Source: Phosphoribacter sp037046615 (GTDB taxonomy: Bacteria; Actinomycetota; Actinomycetes; Actinomycetales; Dermatophilaceae). From it: DNA of 64,000 nucleotides. The translations under genes and the position numbers were made by a program. Below, piece by piece: positions 10,250-20,847 of this stretch. The notes below the pieces were generated by a model, which was not told the DNA's origin, searched no databases, and saw only the letters and a program-made list of their open reading frames with translations. Location of the stretch: the NCBI GenBank assembly GCA_037046615.1, contig JBAOHD010000018.1, positions 1-64,000 on the forward strand, in the 5' to 3' direction. Positions within the stretch are counted from its first letter, which is position 1, and the number at the start of each line of letters is the position of its first letter.

Positions 10250-13200
10250 TGACCGTGCCCAACGACCACGGGACGCAGCGCCCGCGCTACACCGCCGCTG
10301 CCCTCGCCCGAGCAGCCGGTCTAGCGCACCCACCCACCCCGGAGCAGGTCTCCGTCATCGAGGCGCCCCTGCGTCCGATGCTGGTCGTGGCGGGCGCCGG
10401 CAGCGGCAAGACCGAGACGATGGCCGGCCGGGTGGTCTGGCTGGTCGCCAATGGGTTCGTCGCTCCCGAGCACATCCTGGGCCTCACTTTCACGCGCAAG
10501 GCAGCCGCCGAGCTGGCCGAGCGCGTTGGACTGCGACTGCGCAAGCTCGGCGAGGCCGGGGCTCCTTCCCTCGACCGTCGATGTGCACGGAGCGCACACG
10601 CTAGCCGGCGCACCCACGGTTTCGACCTACCACGCGTATGCCGGTCGGCTGGTCTCCGAGCACGGCTTGCGTCTCGGGATCGAGCCCGACACTCGGCTGC
10701 TGACCGAAGCCGCCGCCTGGCAATACGCCGCTGACGCCGTCGCCCGTTACGACGGTGATATGGACGAGGTGCCCAACGCCGAGTCGACGGTCATCGGCGC
10801 CGTCGTCGACCTCGCCGGTGAGCTGGCGGAGCATCTCTTGGAGGTCGACGACCTCCGTGCGGAGATCGACCGTCTGGTCGCAGCGATCGATGCCACCCCT
10901 CCGACGCGACCAGGTGCGGCACTGCCCGGGGACGTGATCAAGCTTCGAGCGACGCTGCGCGCCCGGCGCGCAGTCCTGCCGATCGTGAGCCGGTTCCAGC
11001 ACCTCAAAAGATCTCGGGACGCGATGGACTTCGCCGACCAAGTCGCTTTCGCTGCGCGGCTGGCCACAGAGATTCCCGAGGTCGGACGGATCGAACGCCG
11101 GCGCTTCCACGCGGTGCTCCTCGACGAGTTCCAAGACACCTCCGAGGCCCAACTTGCCCTGCTCCGTGGGTTGTTCGTCGCCCCGGGAGAGCCGGTGCGG
11201 GTCACCGCAGTCGGAGACCCCCACCAGGCCATTTACGGGTGGCGCGGCGCGAGCGCGACGACCCTGTCGCGTTTCCCATCGGAGTTCGCCGACGGAGCGC
11301 CAGCGCAGGTCGCCAACCTCGCGACGACCTGGCGCAATGACGTGCACATCCTCAATGCGGCCAACCTCGTCTCCCGTGAGCTGCGCAAGGCCGCAACGGT
11401 CCAGGTCAGCTCCCTGCGCCCACGCCCGGCCGCGCCGTATGGAGCAATCGTGGCCGGCCGGTATGAGACTCAGGCCGATGAAGCGGCCGCAGTGGCGCAG
11501 TGGCTCGCGCAGGTCCGGTCGCCCGAGGGCACGACCGCAGCTGTGCTGTGCCGCAAACGTTCACAGTTTGCGCCGATCATGGCGGCGCTCGAGGCTCATG
11601 GGATCCCGTTTGAGGTCGTCGGCCTCGGCGGCCTCCTGCTCACCCCCGAGGTGAGCGACCTCGTCGCCGTCCTCCGGATCCTGTCCGATCCGACTCGGGG
11701 TGACGCCGTGATGCGCCTCGTCACCGGCGCGAGCTGTCGGCTTGGTGCCGCCGATCTCGACGGCTTGCACGAGTGGGCGCGCCAACGTCAGCAGGCGTTG
11801 TCGATCCGCGACCGCGCGGTCCTCGCCGCAGCCCATCGCGGTCCTGACGCGGAGGCGCCGCTGCGTGACCTTGCCCATGACGCTGCCGATGCCCTGAGCC
11901 TGGCCGAAGCCCTCGACGACCTTCCTCCGCCCCAGTGGGTCGGCGGGAGCGGACAGCGGATCAGCGGCGCAGCTCTTGTTCGCCTTGACCGGCTCGCGTC
12001 GTCCCTGCGCGCTCTGCGGTCACTGCGTGGGATGGCGCTGGTCGACATGGTCGGTGAGGCCGAACGCGCCCTGGGCCTGGACATCGAGGTCCTGGCCCGG
12101 CCCGACTACACCCCGTCGGCAGCCCGAGCGCACCTCGACGCGTTCGCCGACGTCGCGGCCTCGTTCTCGGCCACGGCAGACCACCCGACGCTCTCCGCCT
12201 TCCTCGCGTGGCTCGACGCAGCGCTTGAGCAGGAACGCGGCCTCGACCTCGGCCATCTCGAGCCGGCACGCGATGCGGTCCAGATCCTCACCGTCCACGC
12301 GGCGAAGGGCCTCGAGTGGGACGTCGTCGCGATTCCGGGTCTCGTCGAAGGCACCTTCCCGGCGTCCGCTTCGGCGAAAATGTCGCACGTCGTCAAACCC
12401 TCGGCCGGAGCAGAAGCCCCGCTCGATGACCAGGAGCTCGCGCCCGACCCCGAATACCGGTGGGCGGTCCATCCGCCGAAGGCATCGGGGTGGCTCACCG
12501 GACTCAAGGGCGTGCCCTATGCCCTGCGTGGGGATGCGGACGGACTCCCGCGCCTGCAGACCACCGGCCTGAACGGCAAGGAGCTCGACAGCGAGATCGG
12601 CGGCTTCAAACTCCGGGAAGGGGATCGCGAGCTCACCGAGGAACGGCGCCTGGCCTACGTCGCGGTGACCCGGGCCAGGTCGGCGCTGCTGTTGACAAGT
12701 CACGTGTGGGGCACCCAGGTGACGCCACGCGTCACCTCAGTATTCCTGCGCGAAATCCTCGCCGCCGCAACCGATCTGGGTGTCGAGCTGCGGTCCTGGG
12801 CGCCGATGCCGGACCCCGATGCGGCACCCCCGGTCCCCAATCCCACCGTCGGGCAGACCTCCGCGATCCTGTGGCCGGTCGACCCCTTCGCGCTGCGACG
12901 TGAGGCACTCGAGCGCGCAGATGCTGCGTTCGAGCAGGCTCGGGCGACCCGCATCGAAGGAGAGCGCGACGCGCCTGCGCTGCCCCTCGGTGCCGCTCTC
13001 CTGCCCGCTGGTTTTGCCAGCGTGAAGGGGCGTCATGCTGATGCGGACGAGGTCGATGTCGCGCTCCTCATCGCCGAACGGCGCGCTGCGGCCGAGCCGC
13101 GCCAACTCGCCGTGGTCCTGCCCGGCCACGTCACCGCCTCAGATGTCGTCCGCCTCGCCCAGGACCCGGCTGATTTCGCCCGCGAGCTGCGCCGGCCCAT

Positions 13201-13720
13201 GCCTCAGCCTCCCGCGCTCGCAGCTCGGCGGGGCACTGAGTTCCATGCCTGGGTCGAGCAGCACTACGCCAAGGCAGCGCTGCTGGATGTCGTCGAACTC
13301 CCGGGTGCCGCCGACGAGACGGCCGACCCCGAGGGGGCGGTTCCCCTCGCTCACCTTCAGGAGCGCTTCCTCGCCAGCGAGTGGGCCGAGCGGGTGCCCC
13401 GGCATCTGGAGTACGCCGTCGAAACGGTCGTTGCCGGCGTCGCGGTCAGAGGGCGCATCGACGCCGTCTTCGACCGCCACGATGGGGGCGTCACCGTGGT
13501 CGATTGGAAGACCGGGCCTCGGCCCCATGACGACGCCGCACGCTTTCGCGTGCTCCAGCTCGCGGCATACGCCCTGGCATTTGCGCGCTTGACGGGGCGG
13601 GACCCGACATCGGTCGACGCAGCCTTTTACTATGCCCAGACGGGGGAGACGGTCTATCCCGACGTGCCCGACGAGCAGACGTTACGCCGGTTGCTCGGGT
13701 CGATCCCCGTCGCCGAGTGA
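10249..13720 (+). CDS. adnB: AdnB-type helicase-nuclease subunit (frameshift near 10560)
   Basis: The partner of AdnA and the usual lead motor. Walker A is AGAGSGKTETM, motif Ia LTFTRKAA, Walker B LLDEFQDT, and motif III GDPHQAIYGWRGA. Then come a UvrD motif V/VI pair (VHAAKGLEWD and YVAVTRARSALL) and a C-terminal nuclease with GRIDAVFDR and VVDWKTG. One base too many in the GGGG near 10560 breaks the frame about 100 residues in; downstream it is open for over 1,000 residues. The ATG overlaps the adnA stop. The 3' end overlaps the convergent kinase-like gene by 39 bp. About 1,157 residues, consistent with the family. Confidence 0.93.
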
Positions 13721-14909
13721 CCCGTCGGCGTCCTCGCCGGCATCGGCGGACTCCGCGTGGGGTTCGGTGGACTCGTCCGGCTCGGGGTCCTCGCCTGGCT
13801 CGGGAGGCTCTGGAGCCTCGGGAGACCGCGCGATGAGGGTCGGCGACGTGAGTTCCTGGGTGGTTGAGGTGTCCCACGCCTGGGTATGCCGGTCCGCCTC
13901 GCCTACGCGGGCGGCCTCCTGGTCGTCAATCGCGACGACGGTCGGCTTGACCGGAGGCACGGCGGGGGCCTCGGGGGCAAAGTCCTCGTCGGACACTTCG
14001 CCGGCGAGACGACGCAACCGGGTCGCGTGCCACCGGGTCTGGTCGGGGTCGTCGACCGACACGGCGACGAGCAGCCGCCGCACCATGGCGAACTCCGACG
14101 CCAGGAGCGCCCGTCGACGCAGGTGAGGGTCGACCCCTTCGGGCCGGGCATTGGCGTAGGCCTCGATGACCGAGTCGACGGCCGCCGGATGCGCCTCACT
14201 GACGAGGGCCGCGAAGTCCTCGGCGGGGTCGCCGACCTTCGTTTCGTCCCATCCCAGGACAGCGGTGACCGATCCACTTGCCGCGGTCGTCGGGTCGGCG
14301 AAATCAGCCAGGACGGCACCGGTCGTGAGGCCACCGTGGACGACCGTCGGGGCAAACCGCCAGAGCGTCACGTCGTCGAGCGCCTGCTCCCAGCGCTCCA
14401 GCAGCGAGGACGGCACCTGCCCCGTCTCCGCGGCGCGGTCGAGGTCGGCGAGCCGAGCCGTGCGGGCGCTGTCAGCGTCATAGACCGGCCCACCTGCGTC
14501 GTCGACGAGCCGGCGGTCGAGGGCATGGATCTCGGCGATGACCCGGCCGAGGTGACCCGCGAGGCCCGGACCGGCGGGCAGCTGCGCGAAATCGAAGGCG
14601 ACACCCGGGAAGGAGAGGCCCGACGAGGGCGGGGCCGTGGCCGGCCTCGACGGTGCCGGACGGGCGAGGCACTTGCACGGAGAGCCGTCCGCTGACCGCC
14701 GTCGCGACCCGCGCGGCGCTGTCCAGCCGTGCCCCGGTGGCGGAGGTGAGCGGGCTTCGCACGACCCACCGCCGTCCGACGGCGTCGGTGACGAAGGCGA
14801 CCGCCGTGCCACGCAAGGGGTCGGTCTGGACGGCTTGCACCGACGCGGGATCGAGTCCGGGCACGGCGAGGCTGGCCAGGGCGGCGAGGAAGGCGGGGCT
14901 GCTGCTCAC
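13682..14909 (-). CDS. Phosphotransferase (APH/maltokinase-like) fold protein, possibly inactive; frameshifted
   Basis: Reads on the minus strand from GTG 14909 (GGGA upstream), with a frame break near 14630. The pattern of an aminoglycoside-phosphotransferase fold is visible: an N-lobe Lys/Arg strand (RRWVVRSP), then VVHGGLTTGAVL where active kinases have HGDxxxxN, and WDETKVGDPAEDFAAL where they have a D-x-G/D metal site. The catalytic Asp and Asn of the HGD motif are replaced by Gly and Gly/Ala, so activity is doubtful. The C-terminal ~100 residues are acidic and Pro/Glu/Asp-rich. The gene sits between adnB and nudC. Substrate unknown. Confidence 0.65.
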
Positions 14910-14952
14910 GGGTCCCACGGTATGCCGTGACAGGTCACCTAGGCTGCACCTC

Positions 14953-16022
14953 GTGACCCACCGTGTTGAGCAGGACCGGCAGTCGGCCGCGGCCCTCCCA
15001 CGTCTGGCTCTGACCGGCGCCGACCTCGACCGGACCGCTGCACCTCCGCGCCGTCCCCGACATCATCGAGCGGCTGCTCGCCGCACCCTCCACAGCCGTC
15101 GTCGAGCTTCGGGGCGGTCGCGTGCCCGTGCGATCGGTCCGACGACGGCCGTCAGGCGATCCTCCGGCGCGCGCCGGAGGCCGCCGACGCCGAGCGGCTG
15201 GCCATCGTGATGGGGGACGACCCGACGACCGGGACACCCTGCGTCGTGGTCGTGTGCGCGGAGCCGCCACCTGGCCCGGACGGCACCCCGGCGGCCTGCC
15301 GGCCGGATGATCCCCACGCGGGAGGACAGGCTGAGCGGCCGGGGCTGCGCCAGTCAGGGGGTGCGCTGTCGGCGGCGGACGCCGACCTCTGCGCGACCGC
15401 GCTCGGGATGGCGAACTGGCATGAGGCGCAACAGTTTTGCCCCCGCTGTGGCCGCGCGACCGAGCCCGCCCTCGGCGGGTGGATCCGGCGCTGTCTGGCC
15501 GACGGCGTCGAGCACTACCCCCGCACAGACCCCGCCGTCATCGTCGCGGTGACCGACGACACGTGACCGGATGCTCTTCGGACGCGGGATCGCGTGGCCG
15601 GAAGGGCAGTTCTCGATGCTCGCGGGATTCGTCGAGCCGGGGGAGTCCTTCGAGACCGCGGCCGCGCGCGAGGTGCACGAGGAGAGCGGCGTCACGATCG
15701 CCGACGTGCGTTACCTCGGCAGCCAGCCGTGGCCGTTCCCCGCGTCGATCATGGTCGCGATGAGCGCTCGCGCGGTCACGACGGCGACGCATCCAGCGCC
15801 GGGTGAGATGGCCGAGGTGCTCTGGTTGAGCCGTGAGGAGTATGCCGAGCGCCTGCGGTCCGGGTCGATTCGCGTGCCGGGCGGCATTTCGGTCGCGCGC
15901 CGGATGATCACCCGGTGGCTCGGTGCGGATCCAGCAGACGTCGGCGGGCGACGCACGGCTGGTGCCGTGGCAGGTGCGTCGCGCCGTCCAACCCGGTGGC
16001 AGCGACGACCGACTGAAGTGAC
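14953..16022 (+). CDS. nudC: NudC-type NAD+ diphosphatase (Nudix), frameshifted
   Basis: Hydrolyses NAD(H) and NAD-capped RNA in the family. Visible features are a zinc ribbon starting FCPRCGRATEPA with its second Cys in RRC, then HYPRTDPAVIVAV, the Nudix box GFVEPGESFETAAAREVHEE, and the NudC-specific SQPWPFPASIM. The N-terminal domain needs a frame change near 15045 (LHLRAVPDIIERLL) and others near 15110 and 15560. The start is GTG 14953. The C-terminus is uncertain: the Nudix frame has no stop for a long way, and the nearest sensible stop is the TGA at about 16020, in another frame. Conserved order adnAB-nudC-mrx1-uvrD2 supports the name. Confidence 0.85.
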
Positions 16023-16025
16023 CGG

Positions 16026-16300
16026 CTACGACGGCGAGTTTGCGCTTGACGACCCCGATCGAAGGGTTCGTCTCGGCACTGCCGTCCGGGAAGAGCAGCG
16101 TCGGCACGGTCATGTTGCCGCCGTTGACGCTCATGACGTAGCGCGCCGCATCCGGGTCATCCTCGATGTCCACCTCGGTGAACTCGACTCCCTCGCGCTC
16201 CATCTGGCTCTTGAGGCGTCGGCAATAGCCGCACCAGGTCGTCGTGAACATCGTCACGCTGCCGGCGGCAGGCGGGGTCACGGAAGGCGACGTCGGGCAT
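16026..16300 (-). CDS. mrx1: Mycoredoxin-1-like glutaredoxin (ends uncertain)
   Basis: A small thioredoxin-fold protein with the active site TTTWCGYCRRLKSQ, the cis-Pro segment NMTVPTLLF and the tail NPSIGVVKRKLAVV. These are hallmarks of actinobacterial mycoredoxin, which reduces mycothiol mixed disulfides in the cytosol. The likely ATG is at 16300 (MPDVAF), but a frame break lies between it and the CxxC site. The reading frame has no stop at the expected end; a TAG one base out of frame at 16026-16028 is the probable terminus. It is convergent with nudC, as in mycobacteria. Confidence 0.82.
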
Positions 16301-16452
16301 GGATCTCCTCGAAGCGGGCACGTCCCGGTGGTCGCGGAAGTGCGCGAGTGTATGCCGTTCCGGGGCCCGCGCGAAAGCCCTCCCCGCGAGGTGAACGCGA
16401 GATGAACGGCATACCCCCCAGGGGGAGACGCGGGGCCCGGTCCAATGGAACA

Positions 16453-17467
16453 ATGCCCCCCATGGCGAAGTACACCGCGAACGGCACCCGCAAACTCGAC
16501 ACGTTGACCTACGAAACCGAACTCAAGCGACTCCAGGCTGAACTCGTGACCATGCAGCAGTGGGTCATCGAGACCGGGTCTCGGTTGGTCGTGCTCTTCG
16601 AGGGCCGCGACGCGGCGGGCAAGGGCTCGCGCGATCAAGCGGATGACCGAATACCTCAACCCCCGGCAGGCGCAGGATCGCCGCGCTTCCCGGCGCCGAC
16701 CGAGCGCCAGAAGACCCAGTGGTATTTCCAGCGCTACGTCGAGCACCTGCCGGCTGCCGGCGAGATCGTCCTGTTCGACCGCTCGTGGTACAACCGGGCC
16801 GGCGTCGAGCACGTCATGGGCTTCTGCAGCGACGTCGAATACGCCCGCTTCCTGCGTCAAGCGCCGTCCTTCGAGCGCATGCTCATCGACGACGGGATCA
16901 TGCTTCGCAAGTACTGGTTCTCGGTCAGCGACGTCGAGCAGGAGGCCCGCTTCCGCTCCCGCGCCAACGACCCGATGCGCCGCTGGAAGCTGTCCCCGAT
17001 GGACATGCAGTCCATCACCCGCTGGGAGGACTACAGCCGGGCCAAGGACACGATGATGCAGTTCACCGACATCGCCGACTCGCCGTGGTACACCGTCGAG
17101 TCCGAGGACAAGAAGGCCTCGCGGCTCAACGTCATCGCGCATCTGCTCTCGACGATCCCCTACGAGGCGCTGTCACCCGAAGCCCGTCGACATCCCGCGC
17201 CGCCCCGACGCCGTCGGCTACGCGCGTCCGCCCCGGGAATCCAACCGCTACGTGCCCGACCACGCTCACAGCCTCGAGATCGTCGAGCCCAAGGACAAGA
17301 AGAAGGCGAAGGCCAAGGCCGACAAGAAGCAGGGCGGCAAGCACGGCGACAAGGCGGCTGACCTGGCCGAGCCACAGGTGACCGAGAGCGAGGTCCCGGT
17401 GGCTGAGGCCGAGGTCGGGGCAATGCCTGCCTCTCCGCCCGACTCGGACGCGGCCGCGACCGAGTAA
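16453..17467 (+). CDS. ppk2: Polyphosphate kinase 2 (PPK2) family, with Lys-rich C-terminal tail; frameshifted
   Basis: PPK2 enzymes transfer phosphate between polyphosphate and nucleotides. Visible are Walker A GRDAAGKG, KRMTEYLNPR, the PTERQKTQWYFQRYVEHLP segment, Walker B-like EIVLFDRSWYNRAGVEHVMG, and KYWFSVSDVEQ. Four single-base breaks (near 16622, 16672, 16692 and 17188) are each mended by deleting one base. After the catalytic domain (about 270 residues) comes a charged tail of ~60 residues, first Lys-rich then Ala/Glu-rich, not needed for the core fold. It starts at ATG 16453 or 16462. It is followed at once by a 23-bp-stem terminator, so it is a single-gene unit lying inside the nudC-mrx1-uvrD2 block. 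Confidence 0.88.
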
Positions 17468-17476
17468 TCCGGACCG

Positions 17477-17523
17477 ACACCGACAGGACCCACGGCCAGT
17501 CTGGCCGTGGGTCCTGTCGGTGT
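17477..17523 (+). terminator. Very long perfect terminator hairpin after PPK2
   Basis: A perfect 23-bp stem with a single-base centre, starting 10 bp after the PPK2 stop and ending 22 bp before the uvrD2 ATG. No T tract follows, which is common for GC-rich actinobacterial terminators. Confidence 0.8.
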
Positions 17524-17545
17524 GGCGGCTTAGGATCGGACTCTC

Positions 17546-19770
17546 ATGAGCCAGGCGCACGGCATACCACCCGCGGGGTCCGACCGGCCCGCCAGCGCGG
17601 GCGATGCCGGGCCGGTCTCGCGCGCCGACGCCGTCCTGGCGGCCCTCGACCCCGAGCAGCGCGCGGTCGCGTCCGAGCCTCGTGGACCCGATGTGTGTCA
17701 TCGCGGGAGCGGGCACCGGCAAGACGCGGGCCATCACCCACCGGATCGCCTACGGGGTCCACTCGGGCGCCTACCAGCCGCAGCGGGTCCTCGCGGTGAC
17801 CTTCACCGCCCGCGCCGCCGGTGAGATGCGCACCCGCCTGCGCGCACTCGGCGTCGTCGGGCGTCCAGGCCCGCACCTTCCACGCCGCAGCCCTGCGGCA
17901 GCTGCACTACTTCTGGCCGCAGGCGATCGGCGGGGGCGCGCCCGAGGTCGCTGCCGGTCAAGGCGCCGATCGTCGCGGAGGCCGCGGGCCGTTTGCGGCT
18001 GCAGGTGGACCGCACGACGATCCGCGACCTCGCCGCCGAGATCGAGTGGGCCAAGGTCTCGCTCCTGACACCCCAGTCGTATGCCGCCGCCGCGCGCCGA
18101 GCGGGCCGCGACCCGGCCGGTCTCGACGTCACGGCGATGGCGCGGGTCTGGGAGAGCTACGAGGAGCGTCAAGACCGAGCGGGGGGTCATCGACTTCGAG
18201 GACGTCCTCCTGCTCACCGCCGGGATTCTCGCCGAACGCGACGACATCGCCCGGGTCGTGCGCGAGCAATACCGTCACTTCGTCGTCGACGAATACCAGG
18301 ACGTCAACGCGCTCCAGCAGCGACTCCTCGACCTCTGGCTCGGCGGCCGCGACGACCTCTGCGTCGTCGGCGACCCCTCGCAGACGATCTACTCCTTCAC
18401 CGGGCGCGACTCCAGACCACCTCCTCGGCTTCTCGCGGCGCTTCCCGCAGGCTCAGACCGTCAGGCTGGTCCGCAACTACCGGTCGACCCCCCAGATCGT
18501 CGGGCTGGCCAATGTCGTCATCGCGGCCGCCCGGCCGGGAGGCCGCGCCAGCGGCCGGGGCGCGGTCACGCGGAGTCACCCTCCAGGCGCAGTCGGCGCC
18601 CGGGCCGACCCCCAGGCTCACGGCATACCCGGACGATCCGGCGGAAGCGGCCGGTGTCGCGGCCGAGATCCGCGCCATGATCGACCACGGGCAGGCCGCC
18701 GGGCAGATCGCGGTCCTCTTCCGCACCAACGCGCAGTCCGAGGCATTCGAGTCGGCCCTCGCTCACGTCGAGATCCCTTACCTCGTGCGCGGGGGAGAGC
18801 GTTTCTTCGCCCGGCACGAGGTCCGGGGTGCGCTCGTCCTGCTCCGCGGCGCGGTCCGTGGTGACGACGGCAGTATGCCGCTGCCCGACCTCGCCCGAGA
18901 CGTCCTGTCGGGGGCCGGCTGGTCTGCGACGCCGCCGTCGGTCGGCGGCGCGCTGCGCGAGCGCTGGGAGTCGCTATCAGCACTGGCGGCGCTCGCCGAC
19001 GATCTCGTCGCGGCGTCGACCCGACGCCCGCATGGGTGATCTCGTCCGGGATCTCGACGAGCGAGCGGCCGCGTCGCACGCTCCCGCCGTGCAGGGCGTG
19101 ACCCTGGCCTCCCTCCATGCTGCCAAGGGGCTCGAGTGGGACACCGTCTTCCTCGTCTGGGTGCAGCGACGGTCTCATCCCGATCACGATGGCCGAGGGT
19201 CAGGTCGCGATCGAAGAGGAACGACGCCTCCTCTACGTCGGGCTGACCCGGGCGCGGCGAGAGTTGCGATTGTCGTGGGCAGCCGCGCGCAGCCCCGGCG
19301 GCCGGTCCACCCGACGTCCCTCTCGGTTCCTCGACCCGGCCGGCGACATCCTCGGAGAAGGGGCCCGGTCGACCCCAGTCCGGGCCGCACGCAGCCGGAG
19401 GCAAGACCGCCGCGCCGTCCCGCATTGCCGACCGTATGCCGTTCGTGCGCAACCGAATTGACGACGGCGGCGACGCGCAAGGTGGGTCGCTGCGGCGATT
19501 GTCCGCCGACCTATGACCCGGTGGTGTTCGAGTCCCTGCGCAGCTGGCGAGCCGGCAGTGGCGAAGGCGACGGCAGTGCCGGCATACGTCGTCTTCACGG
19601 ATGCGACCCTGACGGCGATCGCCGAATCCCGGCCCGAGGCGCTGCCGGCCGTCGCCGCCGTCTCCGGGGTCGGCGCGCGCAAGCTCGAGCTCTACGGACA
19701 AGCCGTCCTGGACGTCGTCTCGGGCGCCGATCCGCAGGAGGTTGCGGCACGATCGGTGAGAGCCGACTGA
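17546..19770 (+). CDS. uvrD2: UvrD2-type ATP-dependent DNA helicase with HRDC domain (many frameshifts)
   Basis: A superfamily 1 helicase of about 740 residues. Walker A AGAGTGKTRAITHRIAYG, Walker B VVDEYQDVN, motif III GDPSQTIYSF, motif IV VRLVRNYRST, and VI-region YVGLTRARREL are all readable in alternating frames. The actinobacterial UvrD2 signature follows: a tetracysteine motif (CRSC and CGDC) and a C-terminal HRDC-like domain (LPAVAAVSGVGARKLELYG). At least nine single-base breaks lie between 17690 and 19440. The ATG at 17546 and the TGA at 19768-19770 are firm. It lies directly upstream of the whiB7 control region, as in mycobacteria. Confidence 0.9.
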
Positions 19771-19855
19771 GCCCTGCACCCTGACTCTGACCCTGGCGAA
19801 GCACTGTCGCTGACCTGGCCGACATGGCCGACATGGCCGAGGATCCTGGCCTCGG

Positions 19856-19896
19856 ATTTAATTCGGTTGCTGTCGACCCGGGGCCGGGTCTACCCT
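19856..19896 (+). promoter_or_regulatory. WhiB7-type promoter: AT-rich box, -35 TTGCTG, -10 TACCCT
   Basis: In very GC-rich surroundings an ATTTAATT box (19856-19863) lies 3 bp before TTGCTG (19867-19872), with an 18-bp spacer to TACCCT (19891-19896). WhiB7-dependent promoters in mycobacteria carry an AT-rich stretch just upstream of the -35 element, bound by the WhiB7 AT-hook, so this is the expected autoregulatory site. The predicted start of transcription near 19903 leaves a leader of about 520 nt. Confidence 0.75.
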
Positions 19897-19968
19897 CGGA
19901 CTCGCTCGACCTCCCGCCACGCCTGGTGTGAGGACCGGACCGGACACGACGGAAGGAGGGGGACCCTG

Positions 19969-20169
19969 ATGGAGACGATGACAATGACGATGACCGCGCG
20001 CCGCAATGGCCCCGGCACTGCCGCCTCCCGTCGGCGTGCCCCCCTGTCCATCGACTGCGCCGTCACCCACGTCGCGCCGCGCGCTGCCGTCGCCCTCGGG
20101 GCCGTCGGCTACGCCGCCACTGGCGTCAAGACCGCCCTCCGTTCCGCCGTCCCAGGCACCTCTGGCTAG
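19969..20169 (+). CDS. whiB7 leader ORF (66 aa uORF)
   Basis: A 66-codon ORF between the whiB7 promoter and a terminator hairpin. It has one of the strongest ribosome-binding sites in the window (GGAAGGAGGGGG, 19951-19962), six bases before the ATG. It opens METMTMTMTARR and has a mildly hydrophobic Ala/Gly-rich second half. It stops (TAG) 25 bp before the attenuator stem. Known whiB7/wblC leaders encode an upstream ORF whose stalled translation under ribosome-targeting antibiotics prevents early termination; I infer that role here. It could instead be an independent small protein. Confidence 0.65.
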   Translation: METMTMTMTARRNGPGTAASRRRAPLSIDCAVTHVAPRAAVALGAVGYAATGVKTALRSAVPGTSG

Positions 20170-20194
20170 CCAGCTCTAGCCCAGCGCCAGCTCC

Positions 20195-20225
20195 GGCCGC
20201 GGAACCCACCAAGGGATCCGCGGCC
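20195..20225 (+). terminator. whiB7 attenuator hairpin
   Basis: A perfect 9-bp stem (GGCCGCGGA with its complement TCCGCGGCC) around a 13-nt loop, followed by a T-rich tail (TTCGTGTTTGTG). It sits between the leader ORF and whiB7, the place and form of the conditional terminator in whiB7 leaders. Confidence 0.75.
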
Positions 20226-20420
20226 TTCGTGTTTGTGCACAGGCCCTCACCCACAGGCGAAGACATGAGACAACCACCACCCCAGCAGGAAAGCACCAAC
20301 GCAGAGCACGACCGGTCCCACAAGGGCCGCCCGATGACACGCGAGGCCACGACCGGCGGCCTCGCCGGAGGGACGCCGGCCACCACCACGGCTGGGCGTC
20401 GGGAGAAGGAGGTGACGAGC

Positions 20421-20711
20421 ATGCAGCTGAGCACGCTCATCGATATGCAGGGCGAGCTGCTGAGGCTCGGGGATGACATCCCGTGTCGCGAGTACGACGC
20501 CGAACTCTGGTTTGCCGAGCGGCCTGAGGACGTGGAGTTCGCCAAGTCCCTGTGTGGCATGTGCCCCGCGAGGCTGGGCTGCCTTGCCGGTGCGCTGGAG
20601 CGCCAGGAGCCCTGGGGAGTGTGGGGCGGGCAGTTGCTCGTCCACGGCGCGATCGTCGCGCGGAAGCGGCCTCGCGGGCGGCCCCGCAAGAACGACACCG
20701 TCGCGGCGTGA
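20421..20711 (+). CDS. whiB7: WhiB7 redox-sensing transcription activator
   Basis: 96 residues with the four Fe-S cysteines C22, C45, C48 and C54 (CGMC spacing in the middle pair), the WhiB turn EPWGVWGG (63-70) and the WhiB7-specific AT-hook RGRPRK (85-90). It binds the primary sigma factor and activates intrinsic antibiotic-resistance genes. The ATG at 20421 has a near-perfect Shine-Dalgarno site (GAAGGAGGTGA). A long leader with an AT-rich promoter, uORF and attenuator precedes it. The position between uvrD2 and the ABC1 kinase region matches mycobacteria. Confidence 0.96.
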   Translation: MQLSTLIDMQGELLRLGDDIPCREYDAELWFAERPEDVEFAKSLCGMCPARLGCLAGALERQEPWGVWGGQLLVHGAIVARKRPRGRPRKNDTVAA

Positions 20712-20743
20712 CACCGTCTCCTTCCCGGACACCCACGGGCACT

Positions 20744-20794
20744 CGCGTCACCCACGGGCATCCGCGGCACCTGAGGTGCCCGCGTCACCCACGG
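20744..20794 (+). repeat. Direct repeats and small palindrome downstream of whiB7
   Basis: A 14-bp sequence (CGCGTCACCCACGG) occurs at 20744-20757 and 20781-20794. A 7-bp-arm palindrome (GGCACCTGAGGTGCC, 20766-20780) sits between. It could terminate whiB7 transcription; the stem is short and there is no T tract. Confidence 0.5.
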
Positions 20795-20847
20795 CACCCG
20801 CAGCGCTCACCGGACGGGCGTGGGTGTCCCGCAGCACTGTCGCCCCG

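Noticed and set aside
15538..17142. Long open minus-strand frames opposite nudC and PPK2
   Set aside because: They arise from high GC; apart from the mycoredoxin segment they show no family motifs and overlap clear plus-strand genes.
17690..19440. Programmed frameshifting or gene splitting in uvrD2 and UPF0182
   Set aside because: Breaks are too many, lack slippery sites and occur in unrelated genes; one-base sequence errors explain them.
20744..20794. 14-bp direct repeats after whiB7 as an operator or replication iteron
   Set aside because: Only two copies, no neighbouring initiator gene, GC-rich; probably incidental to a terminator.
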